NCBI RefSeq assembly: GCF_028656935.1
Contig: NZ_JAMDGZ010000010.1
Location: 92,076 to 156,075 of the forward strand
Reading direction: 5' to 3'
Source: Pseudomonas rubra
Lineage (GTDB): Bacteria; Pseudomonadota; Gammaproteobacteria; Pseudomonadales; Pseudomonadaceae
DNA length: 64,000 nt
Shown: in pieces, positions 7,753 to 17,011 of the stretch
Layout: every line of letters begins with the position of its first letter
Numbering within the stretch: position 1 is the stretch's first letter
The notes under the pieces: generated by a model
Told to the model about the DNA's origin: nothing
Seen by the model: only the letters and a program-made list of their open reading frames with translations
Database searches by the model: none
Position numbers and translations under genes: made by a program

Positions 7753-9180
7753 ATGACCGCGAACCTGCCCCCGCAACACGCCACGCCCGATGAGCATGAC
7801 CACCTGCAACGCAGCCTGTCCAACCGCCATATCCAACTGATCGCCATCGGTGGCGCCATCGGCACCGGGCTGTTCATGGGCTCGGGCAAGACCATCAGCC
7901 TGGCCGGCCCGTCGATCATCTTCGTCTACATGATCATCGGTTTCATGCTGTTCTTCGTCATGCGTGCCATGGGCGAACTGCTGCTGTCGAACCTCAACTA
8001 CAAGTCGTTCATCGATTTTTCCGCCGACCTGCTCGGGCCCTGGGCTGGCTACTTCACTGGCTGGACCTACTGGTTCTGCTGGATCATCACCGGCATCGCC
8101 GACGTCATTGCGATCTCGGCCTATTCGCAATTCTGGTTCCCCGACCTGCCGCAATGGGCACCGGCGCTTGCCTGCGTCGGCCTGCTGTTGTCACTGAACC
8201 TGATCACGGTGAAGATGTTCGGCGAAATCGAGTTCTGGTTTGCCATGATCAAGATCATCGCCATCGTTGCCCTGGTCGGCACTGGCTTGTACATGGTCAT
8301 GGCCGGCTTCCAGTCGCCCGCCGGGCGCACCGCCGACCTTGCCAACCTGTGGAACGACCAGGGCATGTTCCCCCATGGCTTGATGGGCTTTTTTGCCGGC
8401 TTCCAGATTGCCGTGTTCGCCTTCGTCGGCATCGAACTGGTGGGTACCACTGCCGCCGAAGCCAAGGACCCGGAGCGCAACCTGCCGCGCGCGATCAACT
8501 CGATCCCGGTGCGCATCATCATTTTTTATGTGCTGGCGCTGATCACCATCATGGCCGTGACGCCATGGCGTGACGTGGTCCCGGGCAAGAGCCCGTTCGT
8601 GGAGCTGTTCGTGCTCGCCGGCCTGCCGGCAGCGGCCAGTATCATCAACTTCGTGGTGTTGACCTCGGCGGCCTCCTCGGCCAACAGCGGCGTGTTCTCG
8701 ACCAGCCGCATGCTCTTCGGCCTGGCCCAGCAGGGTGATGCGCCACGCAGTTTCGAGCACCTGTCCAGCCGCAAGGTGCCGGCCAACGGCCTGTACTTTT
8801 CCTGCACCTGCCTGTTGCTGGGCGCCGCACTGATGTATGTGGTTCCCGATCTGATCGAAGCCTTCACCCTGGTGACCACGGTCTCGGCGATCCTGTTCAT
8901 GTTCGTCTGGACCCTGATCCTGCTGTCGTATCTGAACTACCGCAAACAGCGTGCGGCGCTGCACCAGGCCTCGAAGTACAAGATGCCCGGCGGGCGCTTC
9001 ATGTGCTGGGTGTGCCTGGTGTTCTTCGCCTTCATCCTGGTGCTGCTGAGTCTTGAGCACGACACCCGTCAGGCGCTGATCGTCACGCCGCTGTGGTTCG
9101 TGCTGCTGGCCGTGACTTACCAGTTCGTGCGGCGCAATCGTCAGGCTCAGCTTGAAAGCGTCAGCTCCCGCCAGGGCTGA
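7753..9180 (+). CDS. cycA: D-serine/D-alanine/glycine permease CycA
   Basis: A 475-residue member of the amino acid transporter (AAT/APC) family with 12 predicted membrane segments. Long stretches are nearly identical to Escherichia coli CycA as I remember it: NRHIQLIAIGGAIGTGLFMG near the N-terminus, then WAGYFTGWTYWFCW, FQIAVFAFVGIELVGTTAAE and LTSAASSANSGVFSTSRMLF. It imports D-alanine, D-serine, glycine and D-cycloserine with protons. It stands alone after the metal operon and abuts, stop to stop, the convergent gene at 9181. The start at 7753 is the only ATG ahead of the conserved N-terminus. Confidence 0.93.
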   Translation: MTANLPPQHATPDEHDHLQRSLSNRHIQLIAIGGAIGTGLFMGSGKTISLAGPSIIFVYMIIGFMLFFVMRAMGELLLSNLNYKSFIDFSADLLGPWAGYFTGWTYWFCWIITGIADVIAISAYSQFWFPDLPQWAPALACVGLLLSLNLITVKMFGEIEFWFAMIKIIAIVALVGTGLYMVMAGFQSPAGRTADLANLWNDQGMFPHGLMGFFAGFQIAVFAFVGIELVGTTAAEAKDPERNLPRAINSIPVRIIIFYVLALITIMAVTPWRDVVPGKSPFVELFVLAGLPAAASIINFVVLTSAASSANSGVFSTSRMLFGLAQQGDAPRSFEHLSSRKVPANGLYFSCTCLLLGAALMYVVPDLIEAFTLVTTVSAILFMFVWTLILLSYLNYRKQRAALHQASKYKMPGGRFMCWVCLVFFAFILVLLSLEHDTRQALIVTPLWFVLLAVTYQFVRRNRQAQLESVSSRQG

Positions 9181-9756
9181 TCAACGCTCGTTGGCCTTGT
9201 ACAATTGGGCCAGCACCGCGTCGGCCTCCTTGCGTTGGGCCGGCGTGGGCGCCTTGGCGAACTGGCTGCGGCCGTTGAGGGTCAGGTAGGCATTGTCGCC
9301 GTCGCCCCAGATGTATGAGTAGACCAGCATGAAGCTGTCGGAGTCGGCGGCGCAGTAAGGCGCAACGCTGCGCAGTGGCGCCAGCAGCGAGATCATCTCG
9401 CCGTAGTTGTCGCTGAACTGCAACAGGGCGAACTGCCAGGCCCCGGCCTTCTCGTCGTACTCCGAGTACGTGCCCCAGCCGCTGACACCGACCAGCTCGC
9501 TCAGGTCTTGCGCAACCAGCGGCCGCAGGTCTTCACTTCTGACCTTACCGGGACCATACATCCCCTGGCTGTCGAACCATTGCTGCCAGTCGTCGAAGGC
9601 GGGCGCCCCGCCCGGTGGAGCGGCCTTGGCCTCAGCGTACTGGGCCGGGGTCATGGTGCAACGAAAGTACAACGAGGACGGTTCAGCCTGCGCCTGCCCC
9701 ATTGCCGCCCACAACCCGGCCAGCATGCCTGCGCCCACGTATTTGATCACTGCCAT
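9181..9756 (-). CDS. Hypothetical exported protein
   Basis: A 191-residue protein with a probable signal peptide (about residues 1-24, ending GQAQA) and a compact soluble remainder rich in Trp, Tyr and acidic residues (FDDWQQWFDSQGMYG, SYIWGDGDNAYLTLNG). Two cysteines in the mature part could form a periplasmic disulfide. I do not recognise a domain. It is convergent with cycA, with stop codons directly adjacent, and divergent from the urea transporter, so it is probably its own transcription unit. The signal peptide and periplasmic location are the only supported statements. Confidence 0.65.
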   Translation of the reverse strand: MAVIKYVGAGMLAGLWAAMGQAQAEPSSLYFRCTMTPAQYAEAKAAPPGGAPAFDDWQQWFDSQGMYGPGKVRSEDLRPLVAQDLSELVGVSGWGTYSEYDEKAGAWQFALLQFSDNYGEMISLLAPLRSVAPYCAADSDSFMLVYSYIWGDGDNAYLTLNGRSQFAKAPTPAQRKEADAVLAQLYKANER

Positions 9757-9822
9757 CGTCCTTGAGTGGTGTTGAAGACGCCGATCATACCTGCGCGTTC
9801 CAAAGCTGTGCAGGCAAGTTTG

Positions 9823-9854
9823 CAGTGCACGGGTTCAGGCGCCATCACAGTGCA
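9823..9854 (+). promoter_or_regulatory. Possible NtrC-type half sites upstream of urtA
   Basis: CAGTGCA occurs at 9823-9829 and again at 9848-9854, 25 bp apart, about 65-95 bp upstream of the sigma-54 -24 element. The half sites resemble the TGCAC arm of NtrC sites, but they do not form a clean palindrome, so this is tentative. Confidence 0.3.
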
Positions 9855-9917
9855 AGCACGCTGCATTGTTGCCGCAGATCTCCTGCAAACGCCTGTCCCA
9901 GGCAGCCTCTCACCACC

Positions 9918-9933
9918 CGGCACAGCCCTTGCT
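9918..9933 (+). promoter_or_regulatory. Sigma-54 promoter of the urt operon
   Basis: The sequence cGGCACagcccTTGCt has GG at 9919-9920 and GC at 9931-9932 with exactly ten bases between, matching the TGGCAC-N5-TTGC consensus with one mismatch at the first T. It is about 63 bases upstream of the urtA start. Nitrogen control of urea uptake through RpoN and NtrC is well known in related bacteria, which supports the reading. Confidence 0.72.
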
Positions 9934-9995
9934 AACGCTCTTGGGCGAAGTCGCCATCTGCCCAATAGAACATCCCATTGCATGGAGAGAGCACT

Positions 9996-11261
9996 ATGAA
10001 GCGTCGCAGTCTGATCAAGGCCTTTACCCTCAGCGCGTCCATCGCAGCGATGGGCCTGAGCTGGAGCATCCAGGCCGCCGAGACCATCAAGGTCGGTATC
10101 CTGCATTCGCTGTCGGGGACCATGGCGATTTCCGAAACCTCGCTCAAAGACATGGCCCTTATGACCATCGAGCAGATCAACGCCAAGGGCGGGGTCAACG
10201 GCAAGCTGCTGGAACCGGTGGTGGTCGACCCGGCCTCGAACTGGCCGCTGTTCGCCGAAAAGGGCCGCCAGTTGCTGACCCAGGACAAGGTCGCGGTGGT
10301 GTTCGGCTGCTGGACCTCAGTGTCGCGCAAGTCGGTGCTGCCGGTGTTCGAAGAGCTCAACGGCCTGCTGTTCTACCCGGTGCAGTATGAGGGTGAAGAG
10401 ATGTCGCCGAACGTCTTTTACACTGGCGCTGCACCCAACCAGCAGGCAATCCCGGCAGTGGAATACCTGATGAGCGATGACGGCGGCGCGGCCAAGCGCT
10501 ACTTCCTGCTGGGCACCGACTACGTCTACCCGCGCACCACCAACAAGATTCTGCGCGCCTTCCTGCACAGCAAGGGCGTAGCCGACAAGGACATCGAAGA
10601 GGTCTACACGCCGTTTGGCCACAGCGACTACCAGACCATCGTCGCCAACATCAAAAAGTTCTCCGCCGGCGGCAAAACCGCGGTGATCTCTACGGTCAAT
10701 GGCGACTCCAACGTGCCGTTCTACAAGGAACTGGCCAACCAGGGCCTGAAAGCCACCGACGTGCCGGTGGTGGCATTCTCGGTGGGTGAAGAGGAACTGC
10801 GTGGCATCGATACCAAACCGTTGGTGGGCCACCTGGCGGCGTGGAATTACTTCGAGTCGGTGGATAACCCGGTCAACAGCCAGTTCGTCGCCGACTGGCA
10901 AGCCTACGCCAAAGCCAAGAACCTGCCCGGCGCCGACAAGGCGGTAACCAACGACCCGATGGAGGCCACCTATGTGGGTATCCACATGTGGGCCCAGGCG
11001 GTGGAAAAGGCCAAGTCCACCGATGTCGACAAAGTCCGCGAAGCCCTGGCCGGCCAGACCTTCAAGGCGCCGTCCGGCTACACCTTGACCATGGACAAGA
11101 GCAACCACCACCTGCACAAGCCGGTGATGATCGGCGAGATCCAGGATGACGGGCAGTTCAACGTGGTCTGGGAGACCGAACAGCCGCTGCGTGCACAGCC
11201 TTGGAGCCCGTTCATCCCGGGCAACGACAAGCGGCCGGATTATGCGGTGAAGGGCAACTGA
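9996..11261 (+). CDS. urtA: Urea ABC transporter substrate-binding protein UrtA
   Basis: A 421-residue periplasmic binding protein of the branched-chain amino acid/amide type. The N-terminus MKRRSLIKAF has an RRSLIK twin-arginine-like motif followed by a hydrophobic segment and AxA-type cleavage (IQAAET). The mature start IKVGILHSLSGTMAISE and the block GCWTSVSRKSVLPVFEELNGLLFYPVQYEGEE are characteristic of UrtA. ATG at 9996 is chosen over the in-frame TTG at 9978 because a GGAGAGA Shine-Dalgarno site lies at 9984-9990. It captures urea at low concentration for UrtBCDE. A REP pair separates it from urtB, which probably helps keep the binding protein in excess. Confidence 0.95.
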   Translation: MKRRSLIKAFTLSASIAAMGLSWSIQAAETIKVGILHSLSGTMAISETSLKDMALMTIEQINAKGGVNGKLLEPVVVDPASNWPLFAEKGRQLLTQDKVAVVFGCWTSVSRKSVLPVFEELNGLLFYPVQYEGEEMSPNVFYTGAAPNQQAIPAVEYLMSDDGGAAKRYFLLGTDYVYPRTTNKILRAFLHSKGVADKDIEEVYTPFGHSDYQTIVANIKKFSAGGKTAVISTVNGDSNVPFYKELANQGLKATDVPVVAFSVGEEELRGIDTKPLVGHLAAWNYFESVDNPVNSQFVADWQAYAKAKNLPGADKAVTNDPMEATYVGIHMWAQAVEKAKSTDVDKVREALAGQTFKAPSGYTLTMDKSNHHLHKPVMIGEIQDDGQFNVVWETEQPLRAQPWSPFIPGNDKRPDYAVKGN

Positions 11262-11270
11262 GTTACCGGG

Positions 11271-11373
11271 GCCGCTTGGCGGCCCATCGCTGGCAAGCCA
11301 GCTCCCACAAGGACCGCGCATCCCCGCAGGCACTGCTGTATCTGTGGGAGCTGGCTTGCCAGCGATGAGGCCC
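11271..11373. repeat. REP pair (BIME) inside the urt operon
   Basis: Two facing copies of the putida-type REP variant CTGGCAAGCCAGCTCCCACA, one on each strand, fill most of the urtA-urtB gap (units about 11271-11309 and 11343-11373). They can fold as stem-loops in the operon mRNA. Confidence 0.85.
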
Positions 11374-11405
11374 TCAGACACTCCACAACCGCGACGGATC
11401 CCGCT

Positions 11406-12905
11406 ATGCCCAAGGCCCTCCAGCGCCTCTTCCTCGGCTTGCTCCTGCTGCTGCCGCTAGCCGTCCAGGCAGCCGACGCCGATTACTTCATCGCCGCCAA
11501 GGCCAATGAGCAGGCGCGCCTGCTCCAGGACTGGGCGGCGCAACCGGACCCAGCCCGTCTTGAATTGCTGAGCTCCCTGCAGCAAGGCCGCATTGCCCCC
11601 GGCGACACCCGCAAGCTGCGCCTGAACAACCGCCTGCGCGGGCTTGTGGATAACGCCCTGGCCAGCCATCAGCTACTCAGCACAGACAGCGCAGTGCGCC
11701 TGGCCGCTGCCCGGCAACTGCAAAAAAGCGCCCAGCCCGCCCAGGTCGCCTTCCTCGACCGGCGTTTTGCCGGCGAAGCCGACGCTTCCGTCCATGCTGC
11801 ACTGGCCCTGGCCCTGGCCAACTTGCAACTGGTCGACAGCGACCCGGCCGTACGCCTGGCGGCTGTGCGCCTGCTCGGCGAGACTGGCGACCCCATGGCC
11901 CGCACACGCCTGCAAACCCTGCTCGAACCCGGTGTCGAAAGCACCGCCAGCGTGCGCACCGCCGCCGAAACCAGCCTGGCCCAAGTCAAGCGCAAGCTGC
12001 TGATTGGCGAGTTGCTCGGCCAGGCCTTCAGCGGCTTGTCGCTGGGTTCGATCCTGTTGCTCGCGGCCCTGGGCCTGGCCATCACCTTCGGTCTGCTCGG
12101 GGTGATCAACATGGCCCACGGCGAAATGCTCATGCTCGGCGCCTACGCCACTTACGTGGTGCAGATCCTGGTGCAACGCTACGCGCCCGAGGCCATCGCG
12201 TTCTACCCGCTGATAGCCCTGCCGGTGGCCTTCGCCGTCAGCGCGGGAGTCGGCATGCTCCTGGAGCGCACAGTGATCCGCCACCTGTACGGCCGCCCAC
12301 TGGAAACCCTGCTGGCAACCTGGGGCATTAGCCTGATCCTGATCCAGACCATACGCCTGCTGTTCGGTGCCCAGAACGTCGAGGTGGCCAACCCGGCCTG
12401 GCTTTCCGGTGGCATCCAGGTGCTGCCCAACCTGGTGCTGCCCTATAGCCGCCTGGTGATCATCGCCTTCGCCCTGTTCGTGGTGGTGTTGACTTGGTTG
12501 CTGCTCAACCGTACCCGCCTGGGCTTGAACGTGCGTGCCGTTACCCAGAACCGCAACATGGCCGCCTGCTGCGGCGTACCCACCGGGCGCGTGGACATGC
12601 TCGCCTTTGGCCTTGGCTCAGGTATCGCCGGGCTTGGCGGCGTTGCCCTGAGCCAGATCGGCAACGTCGGCCCGGACCTGGGCCAGAGCTACATCATCGA
12701 CTCGTTCCTGGTGGTGGTGCTGGGCGGCGTCGGCCAACTCGCCGGCAGCCTGTGGGCGGCCTTTGGCCTGGGCATCGCCAACAAGCTGCTAGAGCCGCAG
12801 ATCGGCGCGGTGCTCGGCAAAATCCTTATCCTTGCGCTGATCATTCTGTTCATCCAGAAACGCCCGCAAGGCCTCTTCGCGCTCAAGGGACGGGTAATCG
12901 ACTGA
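11406..12905 (+). CDS. urtB: Urea ABC transporter permease UrtB
   Basis: A 499-residue LivH-type permease. It begins with a signal-like hydrophobic segment (about residues 5-22) and a soluble 170-residue Ala/Leu/Gln-rich extension containing two HEAT-like blocks (DSAVRLAAARQL and DPAVRLAAVRLL). The membrane domain follows from about residue 205 (FSGLSLGSILLLAALGLAITFGL). The N-terminal extension is usual for proteobacterial UrtB and makes it longer than LivH (about 300 aa). The stop overlaps urtC by one base (TGATG). It forms the urea channel with UrtC. Confidence 0.94.
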   Translation: MPKALQRLFLGLLLLLPLAVQAADADYFIAAKANEQARLLQDWAAQPDPARLELLSSLQQGRIAPGDTRKLRLNNRLRGLVDNALASHQLLSTDSAVRLAAARQLQKSAQPAQVAFLDRRFAGEADASVHAALALALANLQLVDSDPAVRLAAVRLLGETGDPMARTRLQTLLEPGVESTASVRTAAETSLAQVKRKLLIGELLGQAFSGLSLGSILLLAALGLAITFGLLGVINMAHGEMLMLGAYATYVVQILVQRYAPEAIAFYPLIALPVAFAVSAGVGMLLERTVIRHLYGRPLETLLATWGISLILIQTIRLLFGAQNVEVANPAWLSGGIQVLPNLVLPYSRLVIIAFALFVVVLTWLLLNRTRLGLNVRAVTQNRNMAACCGVPTGRVDMLAFGLGSGIAGLGGVALSQIGNVGPDLGQSYIIDSFLVVVLGGVGQLAGSLWAAFGLGIANKLLEPQIGAVLGKILILALIILFIQKRPQGLFALKGRVID

Positions 12906-13980
12906 TGAACCAGCCTCTGCTTGTTACCGCCAGCCAGAAGGCCGGCCCACGCTGGACCCTGGCCATTGGCGCCGCTGTACTGTTGGTATTGCTGGCCCTG
13001 CCGCTGCTGTCATTGCTGCCCGCTGGGCACAGCCTGCAGGTCTCGGCCTACACCCTGACCCTGGTCGGCAAGATACTTTGCTACGCCATCGTCGCCCTGG
13101 CCCTGGACCTGGTCTGGGGTTATGCCGGGCTGCTGTCGCTGGGCCACGGCCTGTTCTTCGCCTTGGGCGGTTATGCCATGGGCATGTACCTGATGCGCGA
13201 AGCGGCCGGTGATGGCCTGCCGGCGTTCATGACCTTCCTGTCGTGGAGCGAACTGCCCTGGTACTGGGCCGGCACCCAGCACTTTGCCTGGGCCCTGTGC
13301 CTGGCGATGCTGGCTCCGGGACTGTTGGCCCTGGTGTTCGGCTTCTTTGCCTTCCGCTCACGGATCAAGGGCGTGTACTTCTCGATCATGACCCAGGCCC
13401 TGACTTTCGCCGGCATGCTGCTGTTCTTTCGCAACGAGACCGGCTTTGGCGGCAACAACGGCTTCACCAGTTTTCGTCGCATCCTCGGTTTCGAAATCAC
13501 CGCGCAAAGCACCCGCGCAGTGCTGTTTTTGCTCACCGTCGCCTTGCTGGTGGCCAGCCTGTACCTGGGCTGGCGCCTGGCCCGAAGCAAATTCGGCCGA
13601 GTGCTGACCGCCTTGCGCGACGCTGAGAACCGCCTGATGTTCTGTGGCTACGACCCGCGCGGTTTCAAGTTGTTCGTCTGGGTCTTGAGCGCGGTGTTGT
13701 GTGGCCTGGCCGGCGCCTTGTACGTGCCGCAGGTGGGCATCATCAACCCCAGCGAGATGTCGCCGACCAACTCCATCGAAGCTGCCGTATGGGTCGCCCT
13801 CGGCGGACGCGGCACCCTGATCGGCCCGCTGCTGGGGGCCGGCCTGGTCAATGGCATGAAGAGCTGGTTCACCGTGGCCTTTCCCGAGTACTGGCTGTTC
13901 TGTCTTGGGGCGCTGTTCATCCTGGTGACCCTGTATCTGCCACGGGGCGTGGTCGGTCTACTGAAGAAAAGGGGCGAACA

Positions 13981-13984
<4 letters not shown>
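12905..13984 (+). CDS. urtC: Urea ABC transporter permease UrtC
   Basis: A 359-residue LivM-type permease with about ten membrane segments. The family landmarks DLVWGYAGLLSLGHGLFFALGG and, later, YVPQVGIINPSEMSPTNSIE are present. An open frame extends far upstream inside urtB, but ATG 12905 overlapping the urtB stop fits the family length and operon coupling. The 3' end overlaps urtD by ATGA. It heterodimerises with UrtB. Confidence 0.94.
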
Positions 13985-14841
<857 letters not shown>

Positions 14842-14861
14842 GGCCAACCAAGGACAACAAC

Positions 14862-15560
14862 ATGCTGAAAATCGACTCCCTGCACCAATACTACGGCGGC
14901 AGCCACATCCTGCGCGGCCTGTCTTTCGAGGCCAAGGTCGGTGAAGTCACCTGCCTGCTCGGCCGCAACGGCGTCGGCAAGACCACCCTGCTGCGCTGTC
15001 TGATGGGTCTGCTGCCCACCCGCGAAGGCAGCGTGCACTGGGAAGGCCAGGCAATCACCGCGCTCAAGCCGCACCAGCGGGTACATGCCGGCATCGCCTA
15101 CGTGCCCCAGGGCCGCGAGATCTTCCCGCGCCTGAGCGTCGAGGAAAACCTGCTGATGGGGCTGTCGCGCTTCGGCGCCAGCCAGGCCAAAAGCGTGCCG
15201 GCGTTCATCTACGAGCTGTTTCCGGTGCTGCTGCAGATGAAACAACGCCGTGGCGGTGATCTCTCTGGCGGTCAACAGCAGCAGTTGGCAATCGGTCGCG
15301 CCCTGGCCAGCCAGCCGCGACTGCTGATCCTCGACGAGCCCACCGAGGGCATTCAACCATCGGTGATCAAGGAAATCGGCGCTGTCATCAGCACACTCGC
15401 CGCCCGTGGCGACATGGCCATCCTGCTGGTGGAGCAGTTCTACGACTTTGCCGCCGAGCTTGCCGACCAGTACCTGGTGATGTCGCGCGGCGAAATCATC
15501 CAGGCCGGACGTGGCGAAAACATGCAAGCCGAAGGTGTACGCGGCCTGGTAACCATTTAA
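14862..15560 (+). CDS. urtE: Urea ABC transporter ATPase UrtE
   Basis: A 232-residue LivF-type ATPase with Walker A GRNGVGKTT (34-42), signature LSGGQQQQLAIGRAL and Walker B LLILDEPTEGIQPS; the EGIQPS ending is typical of UrtE. ATG 14862 is preferred over ATG 14838 because it gives the normal family length, starts at the conserved MLKIDSLHQYYGGS, and follows an AAGGA site. It closes the urt operon; no urease genes lie in the window. Confidence 0.94.
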   Translation: MLKIDSLHQYYGGSHILRGLSFEAKVGEVTCLLGRNGVGKTTLLRCLMGLLPTREGSVHWEGQAITALKPHQRVHAGIAYVPQGREIFPRLSVEENLLMGLSRFGASQAKSVPAFIYELFPVLLQMKQRRGGDLSGGQQQQLAIGRALASQPRLLILDEPTEGIQPSVIKEIGAVISTLAARGDMAILLVEQFYDFAAELADQYLVMSRGEIIQAGRGENMQAEGVRGLVTI

Positions 15561-15597
15561 CCTGAACCTATCACCGTGCCCTGTTCGAGAACCTGCC

Positions 15598-16125
15598 ATG
15601 ACTTACCTGCTGCGCGATGCTGTGCCTGCCGACCTGCCGGGCATTCGCGACATCTACAACGACGCCGTGCTCAACACCACGGCGATCTGGAACGAGCAAG
15701 TGGTCGACCTGGGCAATCGCCAGGCCTGGTTCGATGCCCGCCAGGCCCAGGGTTATCCGATCCTGGTGGCGGTGGACGCTGCCGACCAGGTACTGGGCTA
15801 TGCTTCGTTTGGCGACTGGCGAGCGTTCGACGGCTTTCGCCATACCGTCGAGCACTCGGTGTATATCCGCAGCGACCAGCGCGGCAACGGCCTGGGCCCC
15901 ACGCTGATGCAAGCGCTGATCGAGCGGGCCCGCACCTGCAACAAGCACGTGATGGTTGCTGCCATCGAAAGCGGCAACGCCGCCTCGATTCGCCTGCACC
16001 AGCGCCTGGGTTTCACGCTCAACGGGCAGATGCCCCAGGTCGGCGTGAAATTTGGCCGCTGGCTGGACCTGACCTTCATGCAATTGATCCTCAACCCCGA
16101 CGCCCCGCCCCCGACAATGGAATGA
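15598..16125 (+). CDS. GNAT acetyltransferase, phosphinothricin/methionine sulfoximine type
   Basis: A 175-residue GNAT protein. The N-terminus (LRDAVPADLPGIRDIYNDAV) and the middle (GYASFGDWRAFDGFRHTVEHSVY) are typical of the PAT/MddA group that N-acetylates phosphinothricin-like or methionine-derivative substrates. The acetyl-CoA loop is QRGNGLGPTLMQ and the C-terminal motif is AAIESGNAASIRLHQRLGF. It starts 37 bases after urtE and may be co-transcribed with the urea operon. The stop overlaps the next GNAT gene. The natural substrate is not deducible; methionine sulfoximine or sulfone is the usual one. Confidence 0.82.
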   Translation: MTYLLRDAVPADLPGIRDIYNDAVLNTTAIWNEQVVDLGNRQAWFDARQAQGYPILVAVDAADQVLGYASFGDWRAFDGFRHTVEHSVYIRSDQRGNGLGPTLMQALIERARTCNKHVMVAAIESGNAASIRLHQRLGFTLNGQMPQVGVKFGRWLDLTFMQLILNPDAPPPTME

Positions 16126-16658
16126 CGCCCATGAATGCTGCGCAGCTCAATCGTGTGACCCATGAAAGCTTTGCCTATTACCGTGACGGCCTGGTGGCAT
16201 TGCTGCTCGATGCCGTGCAGCACGGTGCCTCGGTAGGTTTTCTGGCAGATATCGATATGCAGCAGGCTGAGCGCTACTTTGAAGAAGTGCGCCAGTGCCT
16301 GGTCAGCGGCGAGTTGCTGCTGTGGGTAGTGGGCAAGGACAAGGAAGTGCTGGGCAGCGTGCAACTGGGCTTGTGCCTGAAGCCCAATGGCTTGAACCGC
16401 GCCGAAGTGCAGAAATTGCTGGTACACAGCGCAGCGCGGCGCCGGGGCCTGGGCCTGGGCCAGCAACTGATGCAGGCACTGGAGCTGGCGGCGCGGCAGA
16501 AACAGCGGGGCATGCTGTACCTGGATACCGAGGCCGGGTCGGATGCCGAGGTTTTTTATCGCTCGCAAGGGTACAGCAAGGCCGGGGAGATTCCGGATTA
16601 CGCTTGTGGGCCGGATGGGGCTTATCGGGCGACGGCGTTGTATTACAAATTGCTTTAG
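16122..16658 (+). CDS. GNAT family acetyltransferase
   Basis: A 178-residue GNAT protein with the CoA-binding segment ARRRGLGLGQQLMQALELAA and the C-terminal FYRSQGYSKAGEIPDYA. It starts at ATG 16122, overlapping the previous GNAT stop (ATGA), or possibly at ATG 16131 nine bases later. The two GNAT proteins are not close paralogues. Substrate unknown. A REP hairpin follows and probably ends the unit or protects its 3' end. Confidence 0.78.
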   Translation: MTPMNAAQLNRVTHESFAYYRDGLVALLLDAVQHGASVGFLADIDMQQAERYFEEVRQCLVSGELLLWVVGKDKEVLGSVQLGLCLKPNGLNRAEVQKLLVHSAARRRGLGLGQQLMQALELAARQKQRGMLYLDTEAGSDAEVFYRSQGYSKAGEIPDYACGPDGAYRATALYYKLL

Positions 16659-16660
16659 GG

Positions 16661-16709
16661 CCTCATCGCGGGGCAAGCCCGCTCCCACAGAGGCACCCCG
16701 CGATCAGGC
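16661..16709. repeat. REP element / hairpin between GNAT and cbpM
   Basis: A putida-type REP unit (GCGGGGCAAGCCCGCTCCCAC) lies between two convergent genes. Its flank pairs with a distal complement (CCTcATCGCGGGG with CCCCGCGATcAGG), giving a long hairpin that reaches into the last codons of cbpM. Confidence 0.75.
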
Positions 16710-17009
16710 CTGCACTAACCGCCCCAGGCGCTGCCTGAGCATGCTGTTTTCGCTGCGCAGCTGCTGGACCTCGTCCAGCAGCTCCAGAGCCAGTGCCACC
16801 CCTTCCCACTCCAGTTGCAGGTCGTGGTGCAGCTTGGCCGCGCGTTTGGCCAACACCTGCGCCTGATCGTCAAACAGCCAGTCTTCCGGCGTTCGCCCGG
16901 AAGGTTCGACAATGCCGTGTTCGACGATTTCGATCACGTAGGCCGCCGGTAGACCGGCTTCCTGGCAGAGGGTCTGCATGTCCAGTTCAACGATCAGGGT
17001 ACCGCTCAT
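16704..17009 (-). CDS. cbpM: Chaperone modulator CbpM
   Basis: A 101-residue protein with an N-terminal winged-helix/MerR-like part (TLCQEAGLPAAYVIEIVEHGIVEP) and a C-terminal coiled coil (LALELLDEVQQLRSENSMLRQRL). CbpM binds the J-domain of CbpA and inhibits its co-chaperone and DNA-binding functions. It lies two bases after the cbpA stop on the same strand, the normal cbpAM operon arrangement. Confidence 0.88.
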   Translation of the reverse strand: MSGTLIVELDMQTLCQEAGLPAAYVIEIVEHGIVEPSGRTPEDWLFDDQAQVLAKRAAKLHHDLQLEWEGVALALELLDEVQQLRSENSMLRQRLGRLVQA

Positions 17010-17011
17010 GA

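Noticed and set aside
11271..11373. Transposon or IS remnant between urtA and urtB
   Set aside because: The inverted sequences are standard Pseudomonas REP units found at several other places in the window; no transposase or target duplication is seen.
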